The notes below the pieces were generated by a model, which saw nothing but the letters and a program-made list of their open reading frames with translations, was not told the DNA's origin and searched no databases. The position numbers and the translations under genes are program-made. Positions 50,592-59,568 of a stretch of 64,000 bases of DNA are shown here, in pieces. This stretch comes from JAFGKK01 sp964521085 (GTDB lineage: Bacteria; Chloroflexota; Anaerolineae; Anaerolineales; RBG-16-64-43): contig CAZFPL010000001.1 in assembly GCA_964521085.1 (NCBI GenBank), positions 117,682 through 181,681 on the forward strand, in the 5' to 3' direction. Numbering within the stretch: position 1 is the stretch's first letter; every line of letters begins with the position of its first letter.

Positions 50592-51536
50592 GTGGATGGT
50601 AAAATGACACTCAGGATGGTTTTTGGAATTCCGGTTCTCCTTATTCTATCGGCGGGATGCGCCGGGGTGGCGCAGCCCGGGCTTGCGCAAACCTCTTCCA
50701 GTCCAAGCGTACCCTGCGCATCGGACGACTGGACGGTCCTCCGGACGATGCATTTCGGCCAATCGACGCTCAGCGTGATGTTCGGCGACGAATCCTTCGG
50801 CGTGGCGACCGATTTGGGGGGAGGAATCTACTATACGGAGGACGGCGGAACGACCTGGACGTATACGATCAAGGCGGGTCTTTCCAGGGTGGCGCTGGAG
50901 GTCTCGGAAGGGAACCGGCGGATCTGGCATATCGGCCTTGGCGGAGATGTCCTGTTCTCCGCCGACCGGGCGCATACTTGGCGGTCGGTCGGGCCGTTCC
51001 CCCACAACGGACACGTTGAGTACGTCAGCTTTTCGGACGAAAACACCGGCTGGGGCGTCACTACGGAGCTGCGCACGATTTTCTCCACCGCCGATGGCGG
51101 CAAAACTTGGAGTGCGCATCCGTTTCCGGAGGAGATGGGCCGCCCGGCCGCGCTGCACCTGCGCACGGCGAGTGACGGCTATCTCCTGGATATCGCGGGA
51201 CACCTTTTTATCAGCGCCGACGGCGGCCAAAGCTGGGAGATGCGTTCGCTCGGTCTGACGGAAGGCGTGACGATTCCGACGCTGAACCACTCTGCTGCAG
51301 TCCGCTTTTCCGATGCGAATCACGGCATACTTGCCCTGAATACCATCGGCGGCGGAGTGGGGCGGGTGTACGCCTTGCGGACCACGGACGGTGGAATGAC
51401 TTGGACGGAGGAAACTCTGCCGATTACGATGGGGATGTTCCATCTGACGCGCGACGGGGTACTCCTGACGCACGTGGATTTGTACGATAATGGGAAGATA
51501 ACATTATTGTGCTCCGCCAAATCGCTTCATCCATAA
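50592..51536 (+). CDS. Lipoprotein beta-propeller (YCF48/BNR-repeat-like)
   Basis: The 314-residue protein has a lipoprotein signal (lipobox LSAGC, about residue 23) and repeated bladed motifs with TEDGGTTWTYT, STADGGKTWSAH, SADGGQSWEMR and TTDGGMTWTEE (Asp-box type S/T-x-D-G-G-x-x-W). These fold as a beta-propeller of the sialidase/YCF48 class. Such proteins serve in assembly or binding; enzymatic activity is not implied. GTG at 50592 follows GGAGG with 6 bases spacing; an earlier in-frame ATG at 50526 has no site. Confidence 0.75.
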   Translation: MDGKMTLRMVFGIPVLLILSAGCAGVAQPGLAQTSSSPSVPCASDDWTVLRTMHFGQSTLSVMFGDESFGVATDLGGGIYYTEDGGTTWTYTIKAGLSRVALEVSEGNRRIWHIGLGGDVLFSADRAHTWRSVGPFPHNGHVEYVSFSDENTGWGVTTELRTIFSTADGGKTWSAHPFPEEMGRPAALHLRTASDGYLLDIAGHLFISADGGQSWEMRSLGLTEGVTIPTLNHSAAVRFSDANHGILALNTIGGGVGRVYALRTTDGGMTWTEETLPITMGMFHLTRDGVLLTHVDLYDNGKITLLCSAKSLHP

Positions 51537-51644
51537 GCGCCTTTCTTTACTGCCTGCTACTCCAATGATTATGTTTTCATCGTTGCCATCAAAACTCGGT
51601 GTGGGAAAGAATCGTCCTTCCATCCGACTCCAAGGAGGAAATCC

Positions 51645-52379
51645 ATGACAAATCGATTGACGGGGAAAGCAGCACTGATCACCGGGGCCAGTTCCGGGAT
51701 CGGCGCGGCGTGCGTCCGGGCACTCGCCGCGGAGGGCGCGAGCATCCTCCTCACCGCCCGGCGCCGTGAACGTCTCGAAACGCTCGCCGCCGAGATCGGA
51801 CGAATGGGAGTGAAAGGGGAAATCCTCGTCGGGGACGCCCGCGAAGAAGAGACCGCGCGCCGGGCGGTGGACGCCGCCATGAAAACCTTCGGGCGGCTTG
51901 ACATTCTCGTCAACAACGCCGGAGTGGGCAATTATAAGAATCTGATCGACACGAACGCAGACGAGTATGACGAGATGATGGACAGCAACATGCGCACGAC
52001 CTTCTTGTTCACCCGCCGGGCCGTGCCGGTGATGATTGCGCAGAAATCCGGGACGATCTTGATGATTTCTTCCATGGCGGGAATTTATGGATTCGCGGGC
52101 GAAGCGGTCTATTGCGCGACCAAGTTCGCGCAGGTGGGATTCGCGCAGGGATTGGACAAGGAGCTTCGAGCGCAGGGGATCAAGGTGGGCGTGATTTGCC
52201 CCGGCGGGGTCAAGACGGAGTTCGCGATCGGGAAGGGGCGGACGGAAGAGGGCGTGGCGAAATCGGGAATGCTCGAACCCGAAGATGTGGCGAACGCAGT
52301 GGTGCTTGCCTGTACGCAGTCCGCGCACGCGCGGATCATCGAAGTGCAGATGCGGACGATGGCGGAGCCGCTGGCGTAG
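51645..52379 (+). CDS. Short-chain dehydrogenase/reductase
   Basis: The 244-residue classical SDR has TGASSGIG (14-21) for the dinucleotide, NNAGVG, catalytic Ser in MISSMAG, and the Y-x-x-x-K pair in AVYCATKFA. The Arg residues after beta-strand 2 (TARRRERLE) favour NADP(H). The substrate is unknown. The start at 51645 follows a strong AAGGAGG. It is followed closely by an esterase gene on the same strand. Confidence 0.88.
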   Translation: MTNRLTGKAALITGASSGIGAACVRALAAEGASILLTARRRERLETLAAEIGRMGVKGEILVGDAREEETARRAVDAAMKTFGRLDILVNNAGVGNYKNLIDTNADEYDEMMDSNMRTTFLFTRRAVPVMIAQKSGTILMISSMAGIYGFAGEAVYCATKFAQVGFAQGLDKELRAQGIKVGVICPGGVKTEFAIGKGRTEEGVAKSGMLEPEDVANAVVLACTQSAHARIIEVQMRTMAEPLA

Positions 52380-52435
52380 GGGTTTGGCCCTCGGAAAGGG
52401 ATTCCAGAGAGTCTCTCAACCGAAGAGGAATGTCT

Positions 52436-53749
52436 ATGGCAAGAAATCATCGGATTGTCATTTTTCTCCTTGCCGCAGCGGGTGTGTCGGCGGCGGTCCT
52501 GCTGCCGACGGTCTTGGGCGGAGGCCGAGGATTTGCGCAAACCCCGGTGCCGATGCCCGCGATCCCGTTGGACGACACTTCCATGGAAACTTTTCAGATT
52601 ACGGATTTCGACGCCGTGCATTCGCCCCTCGGCGTGGATGGGAACGAGCATTTAATATTCGGCCGCCTGCCCGTCGCTGCGCCCCCGGCGGGCCTCTCCC
52701 CCGATTGGGCGGCGTTCCTTGGAAGGTGGGAAGGGTATAGTTACAGTCCGCCGGTCAAGAAGGATTGGAAGTTTGTCCTGGTCGTCCAGGAGATATCGGC
52801 CGAAGGCGGAACCGCATTCCTCTGGTTCGGCACCAACCTTCAGGATCCCGAAGGAATCATGAAAATACGATTTCGAACCGTCCCGGGGGATCCTCCTTCC
52901 ATCGAATGGCAGTATTCGGAAGGCGGCGGCAAAAATATCTGCGCAGTGACGTACGATCCCGAGTCGGGCCAGTTGGAGGGTTGGATCAAGCAACCCCAAT
53001 ACGACAGCGTGTGGGGTCCGATCCGTCTCAGCCGCGATCAAGCTTTCCACGTCTATGAGGATTACCCTGCCTACCTTGCGGCAAAACGCATCTACCCGAA
53101 GGAATTCAAGGACGATTCCCTTTCCCGTAACTTCGGCGCCGGTTTTTTGCTGTATCTTCCCGAAGAGTACGAAACCCGCCCCGATCAAAGCTGGCCGCTG
53201 ATCTTTTTCCTGCACGGTTCCGGGGATCGCGGGGCAAACGTATTCCTGCTCGCCAAAGCCAGCCCCCTGATGATGATCCGGGAAAAGGGACCTCTCCCGT
53301 TCATCATCGTGGCGCCGCTCTTGAAAATATCCGGGAATTACGCTTCGTTTCCCGAAGTGTACATGGACGGAGTGCTCGACCAAATTCTGGCGGATTACCG
53401 GGTAGATCCGAAGAGGATTTATGTGACCGGAATAAGCATCGGCGGAGAGGCAACCTATCGTTTCGCCCTTCACCGGCCGGATGCATTCGCCGCCATCGCC
53501 CCGCTGGCCGGCTACCTCGATTCCCTCTCGGGCTTGGAGCGTATCAAGGATCTGCCGGTGTGGGTGATCCACGGCGCGGACGACACTGTCGTGCCCGTGG
53601 GTCGGGCCCAGAAGGTGGTGGATGCGCTGATCCAAGCGGGCGGAGATGTCCGCTTCACCATACTCGAAGGCCACGACCACGATGTCTGGACGGATACCTA
53701 TCTGGAGCCCCTCTTCTATGAGTGGTTCCTCGACCATAGCAGGCAGTAG
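52436..53749 (+). CDS. Secreted esterase, PHB-depolymerase/feruloyl-esterase-like
   Basis: The 437-residue protein has a signal peptide (about 1-35, ending GFAQ), a beta-rich N-terminal region (about 45-220) and an alpha/beta-hydrolase domain (about 230-437). The latter carries PLIFFLHGSGDRG, nucleophile GISIGGEATY, the acid in IHGADDTVVPVG and the His in EGHDHDVW. It resembles the PHB depolymerase/feruloyl esterase group, which works on polyesters or plant cell-wall esters outside the cell. AGAGGAA precedes ATG 52436; ATG 52430 is the alternative. Confidence 0.75.
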   Translation: MARNHRIVIFLLAAAGVSAAVLLPTVLGGGRGFAQTPVPMPAIPLDDTSMETFQITDFDAVHSPLGVDGNEHLIFGRLPVAAPPAGLSPDWAAFLGRWEGYSYSPPVKKDWKFVLVVQEISAEGGTAFLWFGTNLQDPEGIMKIRFRTVPGDPPSIEWQYSEGGGKNICAVTYDPESGQLEGWIKQPQYDSVWGPIRLSRDQAFHVYEDYPAYLAAKRIYPKEFKDDSLSRNFGAGFLLYLPEEYETRPDQSWPLIFFLHGSGDRGANVFLLAKASPLMMIREKGPLPFIIVAPLLKISGNYASFPEVYMDGVLDQILADYRVDPKRIYVTGISIGGEATYRFALHRPDAFAAIAPLAGYLDSLSGLERIKDLPVWVIHGADDTVVPVGRAQKVVDALIQAGGDVRFTILEGHDHDVWTDTYLEPLFYEWFLDHSRQ

Positions 53750-53889
53750 GGATCGGGAACCGACACAGAAATCGAGCTGGAAAAAACGGCTTCCGGCTTG
53801 TGCGGGGGAGGAAACCCTGAAGATTTTATTGAATTCAAAGGAAATCCGGCTGGATGTTTTCTGATTTCCGACCGGTCGCGAGGGAAATC

Positions 53890-54759
53890 ATGCGCAGCGA
53901 ACAGGAAATGTTCGACCTCATTCTCGAAACCGCCAAACAGGATGAGCGGATCCGGGCGGTGATCCTGAACGGATCGCGCGCCAACCCGAACGCGCCGCGG
54001 GATCCGTTCCAGGATTTTGATGTGGTCTACTTCGTCGTGGAGGCCGCTTCCTTTCGGCACGATCGGGAGTGGATCCGGCGCTTCGGCGAGATGATGATTC
54101 TGCAGGTGCCGGAGGATATGCACGATCCTCCCCTCGATGATCGGGGATCTTTCGCCTATCTGATGCAATTCGCGGACGGCAACCGGATCGATTTGACCAT
54201 TTGCCCGCTGGCAGAGCGCGATTCCCGACTTAGCGACAGCTTAGCCTTGCTGCTGTTGGATAAGGATGGAATTCTGAAACCGTTCGTTCCGGCCGATGAG
54301 CGCGATTATCTCCCCCAAGCCCCCACCGTCAAAGCTTTCGCGGATTGTTGCAACGAGTTTTGGTGGTGCAGCCCGTATGCCGCCAAAGGATTGTGGAGGC
54401 GGCAAATCATCTACGCCAAGTTTTATCTGGATGTCGTACTGCGCGGTCAATTGATGAAGATGATCGACTGGTACGTCGGGGTAAAAACCGGCTTCCAAAA
54501 AAATCCGGGATCCTACGGGAAGTTCCTCGAGCGGTACCTTCCCTCCGACCTTTGGGAATTGCTTCTCAAGACGTACTCCGACGGCGCGTACGAGCATTCC
54601 TGGGATGCGCTCCTGGCAGCCGGGAATCTATTCCGAAAAGTGGCCTTGCCGGTGGGGGAGCATTTTGGATTCGAATACCCGAAGGGCGATGACGAAAGGG
54701 TCACCGCCCATTTACGGCATGTGCGAACGCTTCCGAGGGACGCGCGGGAGATGTATTAA
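53890..54759 (+). CDS. Aminoglycoside 6-adenylyltransferase-like (AadK/ANT(6))
   Basis: The 289-residue protein matches the AadK family from end to end: MRSEQEMFDLIL start, ILNGSRANPNAPRDPFQDFDVVYFV with the nucleotidyltransferase Asp pair (Asp 42, Asp 44), DGNRIDLTI, LDKDG, FWWCSPYAAKGLWR and RYLPSDLWELLLKTYSD. Members adenylylate streptomycin at the 6-position; chromosomal members in environmental bacteria may have other substrates. ATG 53890 is chosen over 53854 because it matches the family start and has GAGGGAA. No mobile element flanks it. Confidence 0.85.
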   Translation: MRSEQEMFDLILETAKQDERIRAVILNGSRANPNAPRDPFQDFDVVYFVVEAASFRHDREWIRRFGEMMILQVPEDMHDPPLDDRGSFAYLMQFADGNRIDLTICPLAERDSRLSDSLALLLLDKDGILKPFVPADERDYLPQAPTVKAFADCCNEFWWCSPYAAKGLWRRQIIYAKFYLDVVLRGQLMKMIDWYVGVKTGFQKNPGSYGKFLERYLPSDLWELLLKTYSDGAYEHSWDALLAAGNLFRKVALPVGEHFGFEYPKGDDERVTAHLRHVRTLPRDAREMY

Positions 54760-54978
54760 TGATTTCAGTAAACCCATCGGCGTTGCCGATGCGGGAAGAT
54801 CGTTGGGGAGATTAAACTGTACGCATACCGGGCGGCTATCCCATAACTGGTTCACGCAATGCATCGGTCAGCCATGGGAATTATTCCGCCGTCGTGGCGG
54901 CATCCCGTACACATCTACTTCCATGCCAAGATGTCTTGCGTTCGTCGCATGGCGCGAGGAATGAATAAAGCGAGGGCT

Positions 54979-55653
54979 ATGACTCAGCAATTATGGACTG
55001 CCGTGGACCGCTTCATCGATGATTTGCTTGTTCCGCATGATCCCGTGCTGGATGCGGTTCTCCATACCGGAGCTGCGGCCGGCCTGCCTCCGCATCAAGT
55101 ATCCCCCAGCCAGGGCAAGCTGCTCTTCCTAATCGCGCGGATCCTGGGCGCACGGAACATCCTGGAGATCGGAACCCTGGCAGGCTACAGCACGATCTGG
55201 CTGGCGCGGGCTCTGCCTGCCAACGGCCGGATGCTCACCCTTGAGGCGGATCCAAAGTGCGTGGAAATCGCACGTGCAAATATCACCCGCGCCGGCTTGA
55301 CCAGCCTCGTGGAGGTGCGCCTTGGTTTGGCGCTCGAGACCTTGGCGCAGATCACCTCCGAAGGGCGCGGTCCATTCGATTTGGTTTTCATCGACGCAGA
55401 CAAGCAAAACAACCCGGAATATTTCCAGTGGGCACTCAAACTCACCCGGCGAGGAAGTGTGATCGTCGCGGATAATGTTGTGCGAAACGGAGCGGTCGTA
55501 GAAAGCGGCAGCGCCGATCCGGGCGTCCAAGGCATACGCCGCTTCTTTGAGCTTGTCGCCGCCGAACCGCGGGTGAGTGCCACTGCGTTTCAGATCGTCG
55601 GCCGCAAAGGGTACGACGGTATCGCGATCATCCTCGTCACGGCCGATCCGTGA
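54979..55653 (+). CDS. SAM-dependent O-methyltransferase (family 3, COMT-like)
   Basis: The 224-residue enzyme has the SAM loop ILEIGTLAGYSTIWLARAL, ITRAGLTSLVEVRLGLALETL, FDLVFIDADKQNNPEYF with the metal-binding Asp, and VADNVVRNGAV. It is close to bacterial catechol/caffeoyl-CoA O-methyltransferase relatives, which are metal-dependent. ATG 54979 is used; ATG 54961 is also possible, each with a weak site. The small-molecule substrate is unknown. Confidence 0.85.
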   Translation: MTQQLWTAVDRFIDDLLVPHDPVLDAVLHTGAAAGLPPHQVSPSQGKLLFLIARILGARNILEIGTLAGYSTIWLARALPANGRMLTLEADPKCVEIARANITRAGLTSLVEVRLGLALETLAQITSEGRGPFDLVFIDADKQNNPEYFQWALKLTRRGSVIVADNVVRNGAVVESGSADPGVQGIRRFFELVAAEPRVSATAFQIVGRKGYDGIAIILVTADP

Positions 55654-55755
55654 AGAATCACAAGCGTAAGCCGGATGTATTTCCATTCCCGGTGGATTGA
55701 CGGTGCGCGGGAGCGGATACCCGTGCAGGCTTCTGCCGACTTGGCGGGAATACTA

Positions 55756-55761
55756 TATAAT
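55756..55761 (+). promoter_or_regulatory. -10 box before the small basic protein gene
   Basis: TATAAT at 55756-55761 predicts a start near 55768 and a leader of about 95 bases before the gene at 55863. No good -35 is evident 17 bases upstream. It is the only credible promoter element in the gap. Confidence 0.4.
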
Positions 55762-55862
55762 GGGTTGTCGGATCGGATCGCCGGATCGATGGAGTGGAGC
55801 GGTACGTCGAATAAGGAAGAAGCAGCCAGAATCGGATCGCGTTTTTTTTAAAAGGAGACGAA

Positions 55863-56018
55863 ATGGCCAAGCGAACCACTCACCGCAGCAGATCAGGAAC
55901 AAAATTATATGCCGTCCGGGATAAAAAAGGCCGCTTTGTGGATATCCAGACATATAAACGGGCCCATGGAGCGGACATTAAAAGGAAAGCCAAGGGCGAA
56001 AAACGAAAGAGCCGCTGA
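55863..56018 (+). CDS. Small basic protein, 51 residues
   Basis: The gene follows AAAGGAG with 5-base spacing and encodes a protein rich in Lys and Arg (MAKRTTHRSRSGTKLYAVRD, then KKGRFVDIQTYKRAHGADIK and a basic tail). The strong ribosome site, coherent codons and -10 box support translation. It resembles small conserved bacterial proteins with the pattern KLYAVRD-x-K-G-x-F-x-DIQTYKRAH, which have no known function. It may bind nucleic acid. Confidence 0.7.
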   Translation: MAKRTTHRSRSGTKLYAVRDKKGRFVDIQTYKRAHGADIKRKAKGEKRKSR

Positions 56019-56049
56019 GAAGCGGTTGTTTCCGCAGAAAAAGCATGAC

Positions 56050-56085
56050 GGGAGATTGCCCTTCCGAAACGAGGGGTGATCTCCC
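56050..56085 (+). terminator. Hairpin terminator after the small basic protein
   Basis: GGGAGAT (56050-56056) pairs with ATCTCCC (56079-56085), with a second CCC/GGG helix inside, followed by TTTGCATTTTC. A smaller hairpin (CCGCTGAGAAGCGG) overlaps the gene's stop. Confidence 0.5.
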
Positions 56086-56180
56086 TTTGCATTTTCTCCT
56101 TCAATTGTGGATGGACGTTTTCCACAAGGGCATGTGGAGTTGGACTTGGACCTCGTGAAGAACAAGAGAAAGGGTGTCTC

Positions 56181-56591
56181 ATGGAACCGATATTAACCCG
56201 GTGCGGCTACCGTTGCGACCTTTGCCTGGCTTATCAACCGAATATTGAAAACAATCCTTCAAACCGAAAAAAACTCAGCGATGGCTGGTTTAAATATTTC
56301 GGCTTTCGGATTCCGGAGGATAGGATCTATTGCGAAGGCTGTATGGAAAAGAATCCCAAACTGATCGACGCGGAATGCCCTGTGCGGCCGTGCGTGATCG
56401 CAAAAGGGCTGGAGAATTGTGCTCCGTGCGGGGATTACATCTGCAAGCGTTTGAAGCAGCGGATCGTCACGTATGAGGAGATAAAACAAAAAGCGGGAAC
56501 GGAAATCCCCGAGGACGATTATTCGTCCTTTATCCGGCCGTATGAAAATCTTATCCGGCTCGAGGAATTGAGAAAAAGCGACAAACCATAA
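56181..56591 (+). CDS. DUF3795 Cys-rich protein
   Basis: The 136-residue protein begins ILTRCGYRCDLCLAYQPN and contains further Cys pairs (YCEGCME, CPVRPCVIAKGLENCAPCGDYIC), the Cys pattern of DUF3795. The Cys are likely zinc or iron-sulfur ligands; no activity is known. ATG 56181 follows AAAGGG. Confidence 0.75.
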   Translation: MEPILTRCGYRCDLCLAYQPNIENNPSNRKKLSDGWFKYFGFRIPEDRIYCEGCMEKNPKLIDAECPVRPCVIAKGLENCAPCGDYICKRLKQRIVTYEEIKQKAGTEIPEDDYSSFIRPYENLIRLEELRKSDKP

Positions 56592-56730
56592 TCCCGGCGC
56601 GCTGGAGAGAAGGGAAAGCCATTTTCGATCAACCGCCGCCGTTCCAATCTCCCGTTGGGCAGCGGACCGATGCCGAAAAATCGCAATCTGCCGCTATTGT
56701 CCTTTCAGGAAAGGATTGTCCGTCGATCGC

Positions 56731-57216
56731 ATGATGCCCCAAATATGCATGGATAAAAAACGATTCCTTGCGTGGTTTTGTTTGTGGGGTTTGATAATCC
56801 TGACCGCCGGTTGCATAACAGCCCGCGTTCCTCCTTCCCCGTCTCTGTCCCTTTCCCAACCCCCGGTTGCTTCCCCATCCCGTGAAACGACGTCGACTCC
56901 CGATCCCCGGCCTGGATTGATCCTTCGCGGGAATGTGCGGCTGGCAAACGGCCAGGGTTTGGCGGATGCAAGAATTTTTATCGCGTTGGCATCTTATGCG
57001 GGGAAGATCGCCGCCGTGACGGATTCCAACGGAGATTATCAAAGCGAATTTCAATTCATACCGGGTGAGGAGATGATCCGCGTTTGGGCGGAATTGGATG
57101 GATATGCAATTATGCCGGAAGAAGAATCGCAGGAATCAGGAGAATATTTCTGGCGGCACTATTTCGGTTTGGAGACCCTCGTTCTGAATTTTCTCGCGCG
57201 GCCGTCGGCCGGATAG
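56731..57216 (+). CDS. Lipoprotein with carboxypeptidase-regulatory-like (Ig) domain
   Basis: The protein of about 161 residues has a lipoprotein signal (lipobox LTAGC), a Pro/Ser/Thr linker and a beta-sandwich region (LRGNVRLANGQGLADARIFI, AAVTDSNGDYQSEF, ELDGYAIMPE) like the carboxypeptidase-regulatory domain used for adhesion or binding. The start is uncertain: TTG 56716, ATG 56731, 56734 and 56749 are all in frame, and the AGGAAAGGA site (56707-56715) is nearest the first. Confidence 0.6.
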   Translation: MMPQICMDKKRFLAWFCLWGLIILTAGCITARVPPSPSLSLSQPPVASPSRETTSTPDPRPGLILRGNVRLANGQGLADARIFIALASYAGKIAAVTDSNGDYQSEFQFIPGEEMIRVWAELDGYAIMPEEESQESGEYFWRHYFGLETLVLNFLARPSAG

Positions 57217-57293
57217 TTCGGGTCACCCGAAAAACCGGCCCAGCCGGAAACAATCATGCTTCCGATATGGACCTTTAATGATAGCGGTGCGAT

Positions 57294-58694
57294 TTATCCC
57301 ACTCCATCCCAGCAATAGGTGCATACTTTTTCTTTGGGGAGGTCGATCGCGGCGACCATGTCGGTCAGCGACTGGTATCTCAGGGTTGTCAGATTCAAAC
57401 GGGTGCGGATACGGTCGATCATCGCGCGCTGCTTGGGAGAATCCGGAACGGCGTATTCCTCCAGTTTGGATTCCTCCTGGCCTTCCAGTTCGCGGATCGC
57501 CTGCCGTCCGGCAAGGTCGAAATCGGAACGGGAGCGGGAGAAATTGAGGAAGCGGCAGCCGTAGATCAGCGGCGGGCAGGCCGGGCGCATGTGCACCTCT
57601 TTGGCGCCGTAATCGTACAGCCGGTCGATCGTTTCGCGCAGCTGGGTGCCGCGGACGATCGAATCCTCGCACAGCAGCAGGCGTTTTCCCTGGATTAAAT
57701 CGAAAACCGGAATCAGTTTCATCCGCGCCACCAGATTGCGCACGTGCTGGTCCTGGGGCATGAAACTGCGCGGCCACGTGGGCGTGTACTTTACGAACGG
57801 ACGGCTGTAGGGGATTCGGGACTGATTGGCGTAGCCGATGGCGTGACCGATGCCGGAATCGGGAACACCCGCCACCAGATCCACCGGAACGCTGTCACGG
57901 CGGGCCAGGGTGGCTCCGCTGCGGTTGCGCATCACTTCCACGTTCACCCCTTCATAGCTGGAAGCAGGATAGCCGTAGTACACCCAAAGGAAAGCGCAGA
58001 TGCGCAATACGTCGCCGGGAGGGGAAAGCTTCTGCATGGCGTCCGGAGTGATCAGGACGATTTCGCCCGGGCCGAGTTCGTAATGAAAATGAAAATCCAG
58101 GTTGGGCAGGGCGCAGCTTTCCATGGTGACGCAGTAGGCCCCGTCTTTTTCACCGATGATGACCGGCGTCCGGCCGAAACGGTCGCGGGCGGCGTAGATA
58201 CCCTCGGCGGTCAGCAGGAGCATCGAACACGAACCGTCGATGATCGATTGCGCCCGGCGGATGCCCTCGACGAAAGTTGAACCCTGGTCGATAAGGGATG
58301 CCACCAGCTCGGTGGGATTAAGCTCGCTGCCGCTCATTTCCAGGAAGTGCCCCGTGTGATTGGCGAACGCCTGCTTGGCGATCGGTTCGATGTTGTTGAT
58401 CCGACCGACGGTGGAAAGCGTGTAGTGGCCGAGATGCGATCGGATGATGAGGGGCTGGGCTTCGGTGTCGCTGATACAACCGATGCCCAAATTCCCGTCC
58501 ATCTGGCGCAGGTCGTCCTCGAACTTGGAGCGGAACTGGGTGTTTTCGATATTGTGAATGGCGCGTTCGAATCCCCGCTTGCCCAACACCACCAACCCGC
58601 CGCGGCTGGTTCCCAAATGCGAGTGATAATCGGTTCCATAGAACAGATCGTTAACGCAATCTTCTTTTGAGACGACGCCAAAAAAACCGCCCAT
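57294..58694 (-). CDS. Amidophosphoribosyltransferase paralogue without the N-terminal Cys
   Basis: The 466-residue protein has the PurF architecture: an Ntn-hydrolase (glutaminase) domain and a type I PRTase domain with the PRPP loop LLLCEDSIVRGTQLRE and VPDSGIGHAIGYA. In PurF the residue after Met is Cys, the glutaminase nucleophile; here the start is MGGFFGVVSKEDC, with Gly. The same change appears to be characteristic of a second PurF-like family, so glutamine use is probably lost while PRPP chemistry may remain. AAAGGA precedes ATG 58694. It is not with other purine genes. Confidence 0.85.
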   Translation of the reverse strand: MGGFFGVVSKEDCVNDLFYGTDYHSHLGTSRGGLVVLGKRGFERAIHNIENTQFRSKFEDDLRQMDGNLGIGCISDTEAQPLIIRSHLGHYTLSTVGRINNIEPIAKQAFANHTGHFLEMSGSELNPTELVASLIDQGSTFVEGIRRAQSIIDGSCSMLLLTAEGIYAARDRFGRTPVIIGEKDGAYCVTMESCALPNLDFHFHYELGPGEIVLITPDAMQKLSPPGDVLRICAFLWVYYGYPASSYEGVNVEVMRNRSGATLARRDSVPVDLVAGVPDSGIGHAIGYANQSRIPYSRPFVKYTPTWPRSFMPQDQHVRNLVARMKLIPVFDLIQGKRLLLCEDSIVRGTQLRETIDRLYDYGAKEVHMRPACPPLIYGCRFLNFSRSRSDFDLAGRQAIRELEGQEESKLEEYAVPDSPKQRAMIDRIRTRLNLTTLRYQSLTDMVAAIDLPKEKVCTYCWDGVG

Positions 58695-58821
58695 AGGTGG
58701 GGTCCTTTTCCGGGGTGGGATTGAACGAAGCAAGTTTAACCCCACTTGCGGAATCTGACCATGGTATGAATCCGTAATTCTTTTCCGCTTGGAAGGACTC
58801 TTTTCCGTTCGAGATGGAAAT

Positions 58822-59448
58822 TTAGCCCGCTTTCCGGCGGGCGCGCTTCTGAAACCGGCGCTGCCGGGCGCGGTTCCCGCAATCCCGGACATCGCACCAG
58901 CGCCGGGTCCGGTTCTTGCTGGTGTCGAGGAACAACCATCCGCAGCCGCGGTCGTCGGCGCACTGCCCTATGCGCTTCAGGTTTTCCGATACAAGCAGTT
59001 CCGTCGCGGAGAGCGCGATCCGCCCGATCGGGGACTCGAGTGTGTCCTTCGTCAGGGTCCACGTCCAGCGGTATCCCTCGGCCGTTTTGGTAATCCGGGC
59101 ACCGCGCGTGATCTTGCGAATCGTCTGATTCAATTCGGCAAGGTCGGACGGGGCGGGGGACTTTCCGCGGATGGTTGCCACCAGGATGCGGTAGATGGCC
59201 TCGCGCAGGGCGCGCGCGCGCTGGAACACGCGCCCGGCATCCGCCGGACGTTTGTCTGCAAGGCGGGCGAGTCTCCGGGCATCGGGCGCGGAAAGGAGGG
59301 CCGCACCCTGCGCCCACCGCACCAGGTCGTGGTAGGAGTGCAGCGTTTCCTCCGGGTGCGGACCGGCGTGCCACGCCACGGTATTGGCGAATACCATGCA
59401 GAGCGGCTGTAAATCCGTGTCGTTTGCCTTGTTTTTGGCGTCGGTCAT
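58822..59448 (-). CDS. CGNR zinc-finger transcription regulator (ABATE domain)
   Basis: The 208-residue protein has the N-terminal stress-induced ABATE domain (VFANTVAWHAG, LVRWAQGAALLS) and a C-terminal CGNR zinc finger (CADDRGCGWLFLDTSKNR and RWCDVRDCGNRARQRRF). These proteins are DNA-binding regulators of metabolite-responsive loci. ATG 59448 follows GAGG; an extension to 59499 is possible. It is divergent from the MFS exporter, and the shared region has a palindromic operator candidate, so it probably controls that gene. Confidence 0.85.
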   Translation of the reverse strand: MTDAKNKANDTDLQPLCMVFANTVAWHAGPHPEETLHSYHDLVRWAQGAALLSAPDARRLARLADKRPADAGRVFQRARALREAIYRILVATIRGKSPAPSDLAELNQTIRKITRGARITKTAEGYRWTWTLTKDTLESPIGRIALSATELLVSENLKRIGQCADDRGCGWLFLDTSKNRTRRWCDVRDCGNRARQRRFQKRARRKAG

Positions 59449-59478
59449 GGCGGTTGCCTCATAACACCCAAAATTAAC

Positions 59479-59513
59479 TTGACACGTTATATTCGACATG
59501 CTAGGATATAACG
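59479..59513 (+). promoter_or_regulatory. Promoter and palindromic operator of the MFS gene
   Basis: TTGACA (59479-59484), 17 bases, then TAGGAT (59502-59507) form the promoter. A perfect 8-bp inverted repeat, CGTTATAT (59485-59492) and ATATAACG (59506-59513) with a 13-base centre, starts right after the -35 and overlaps the -10. This is a good candidate site for the divergent CGNR regulator. Confidence 0.65.
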
Positions 59514-59568
59514 GTCATAAATATTATAGCACATTATATTCCGGTTGTCCTGCCTTGCGGAGGGAACC

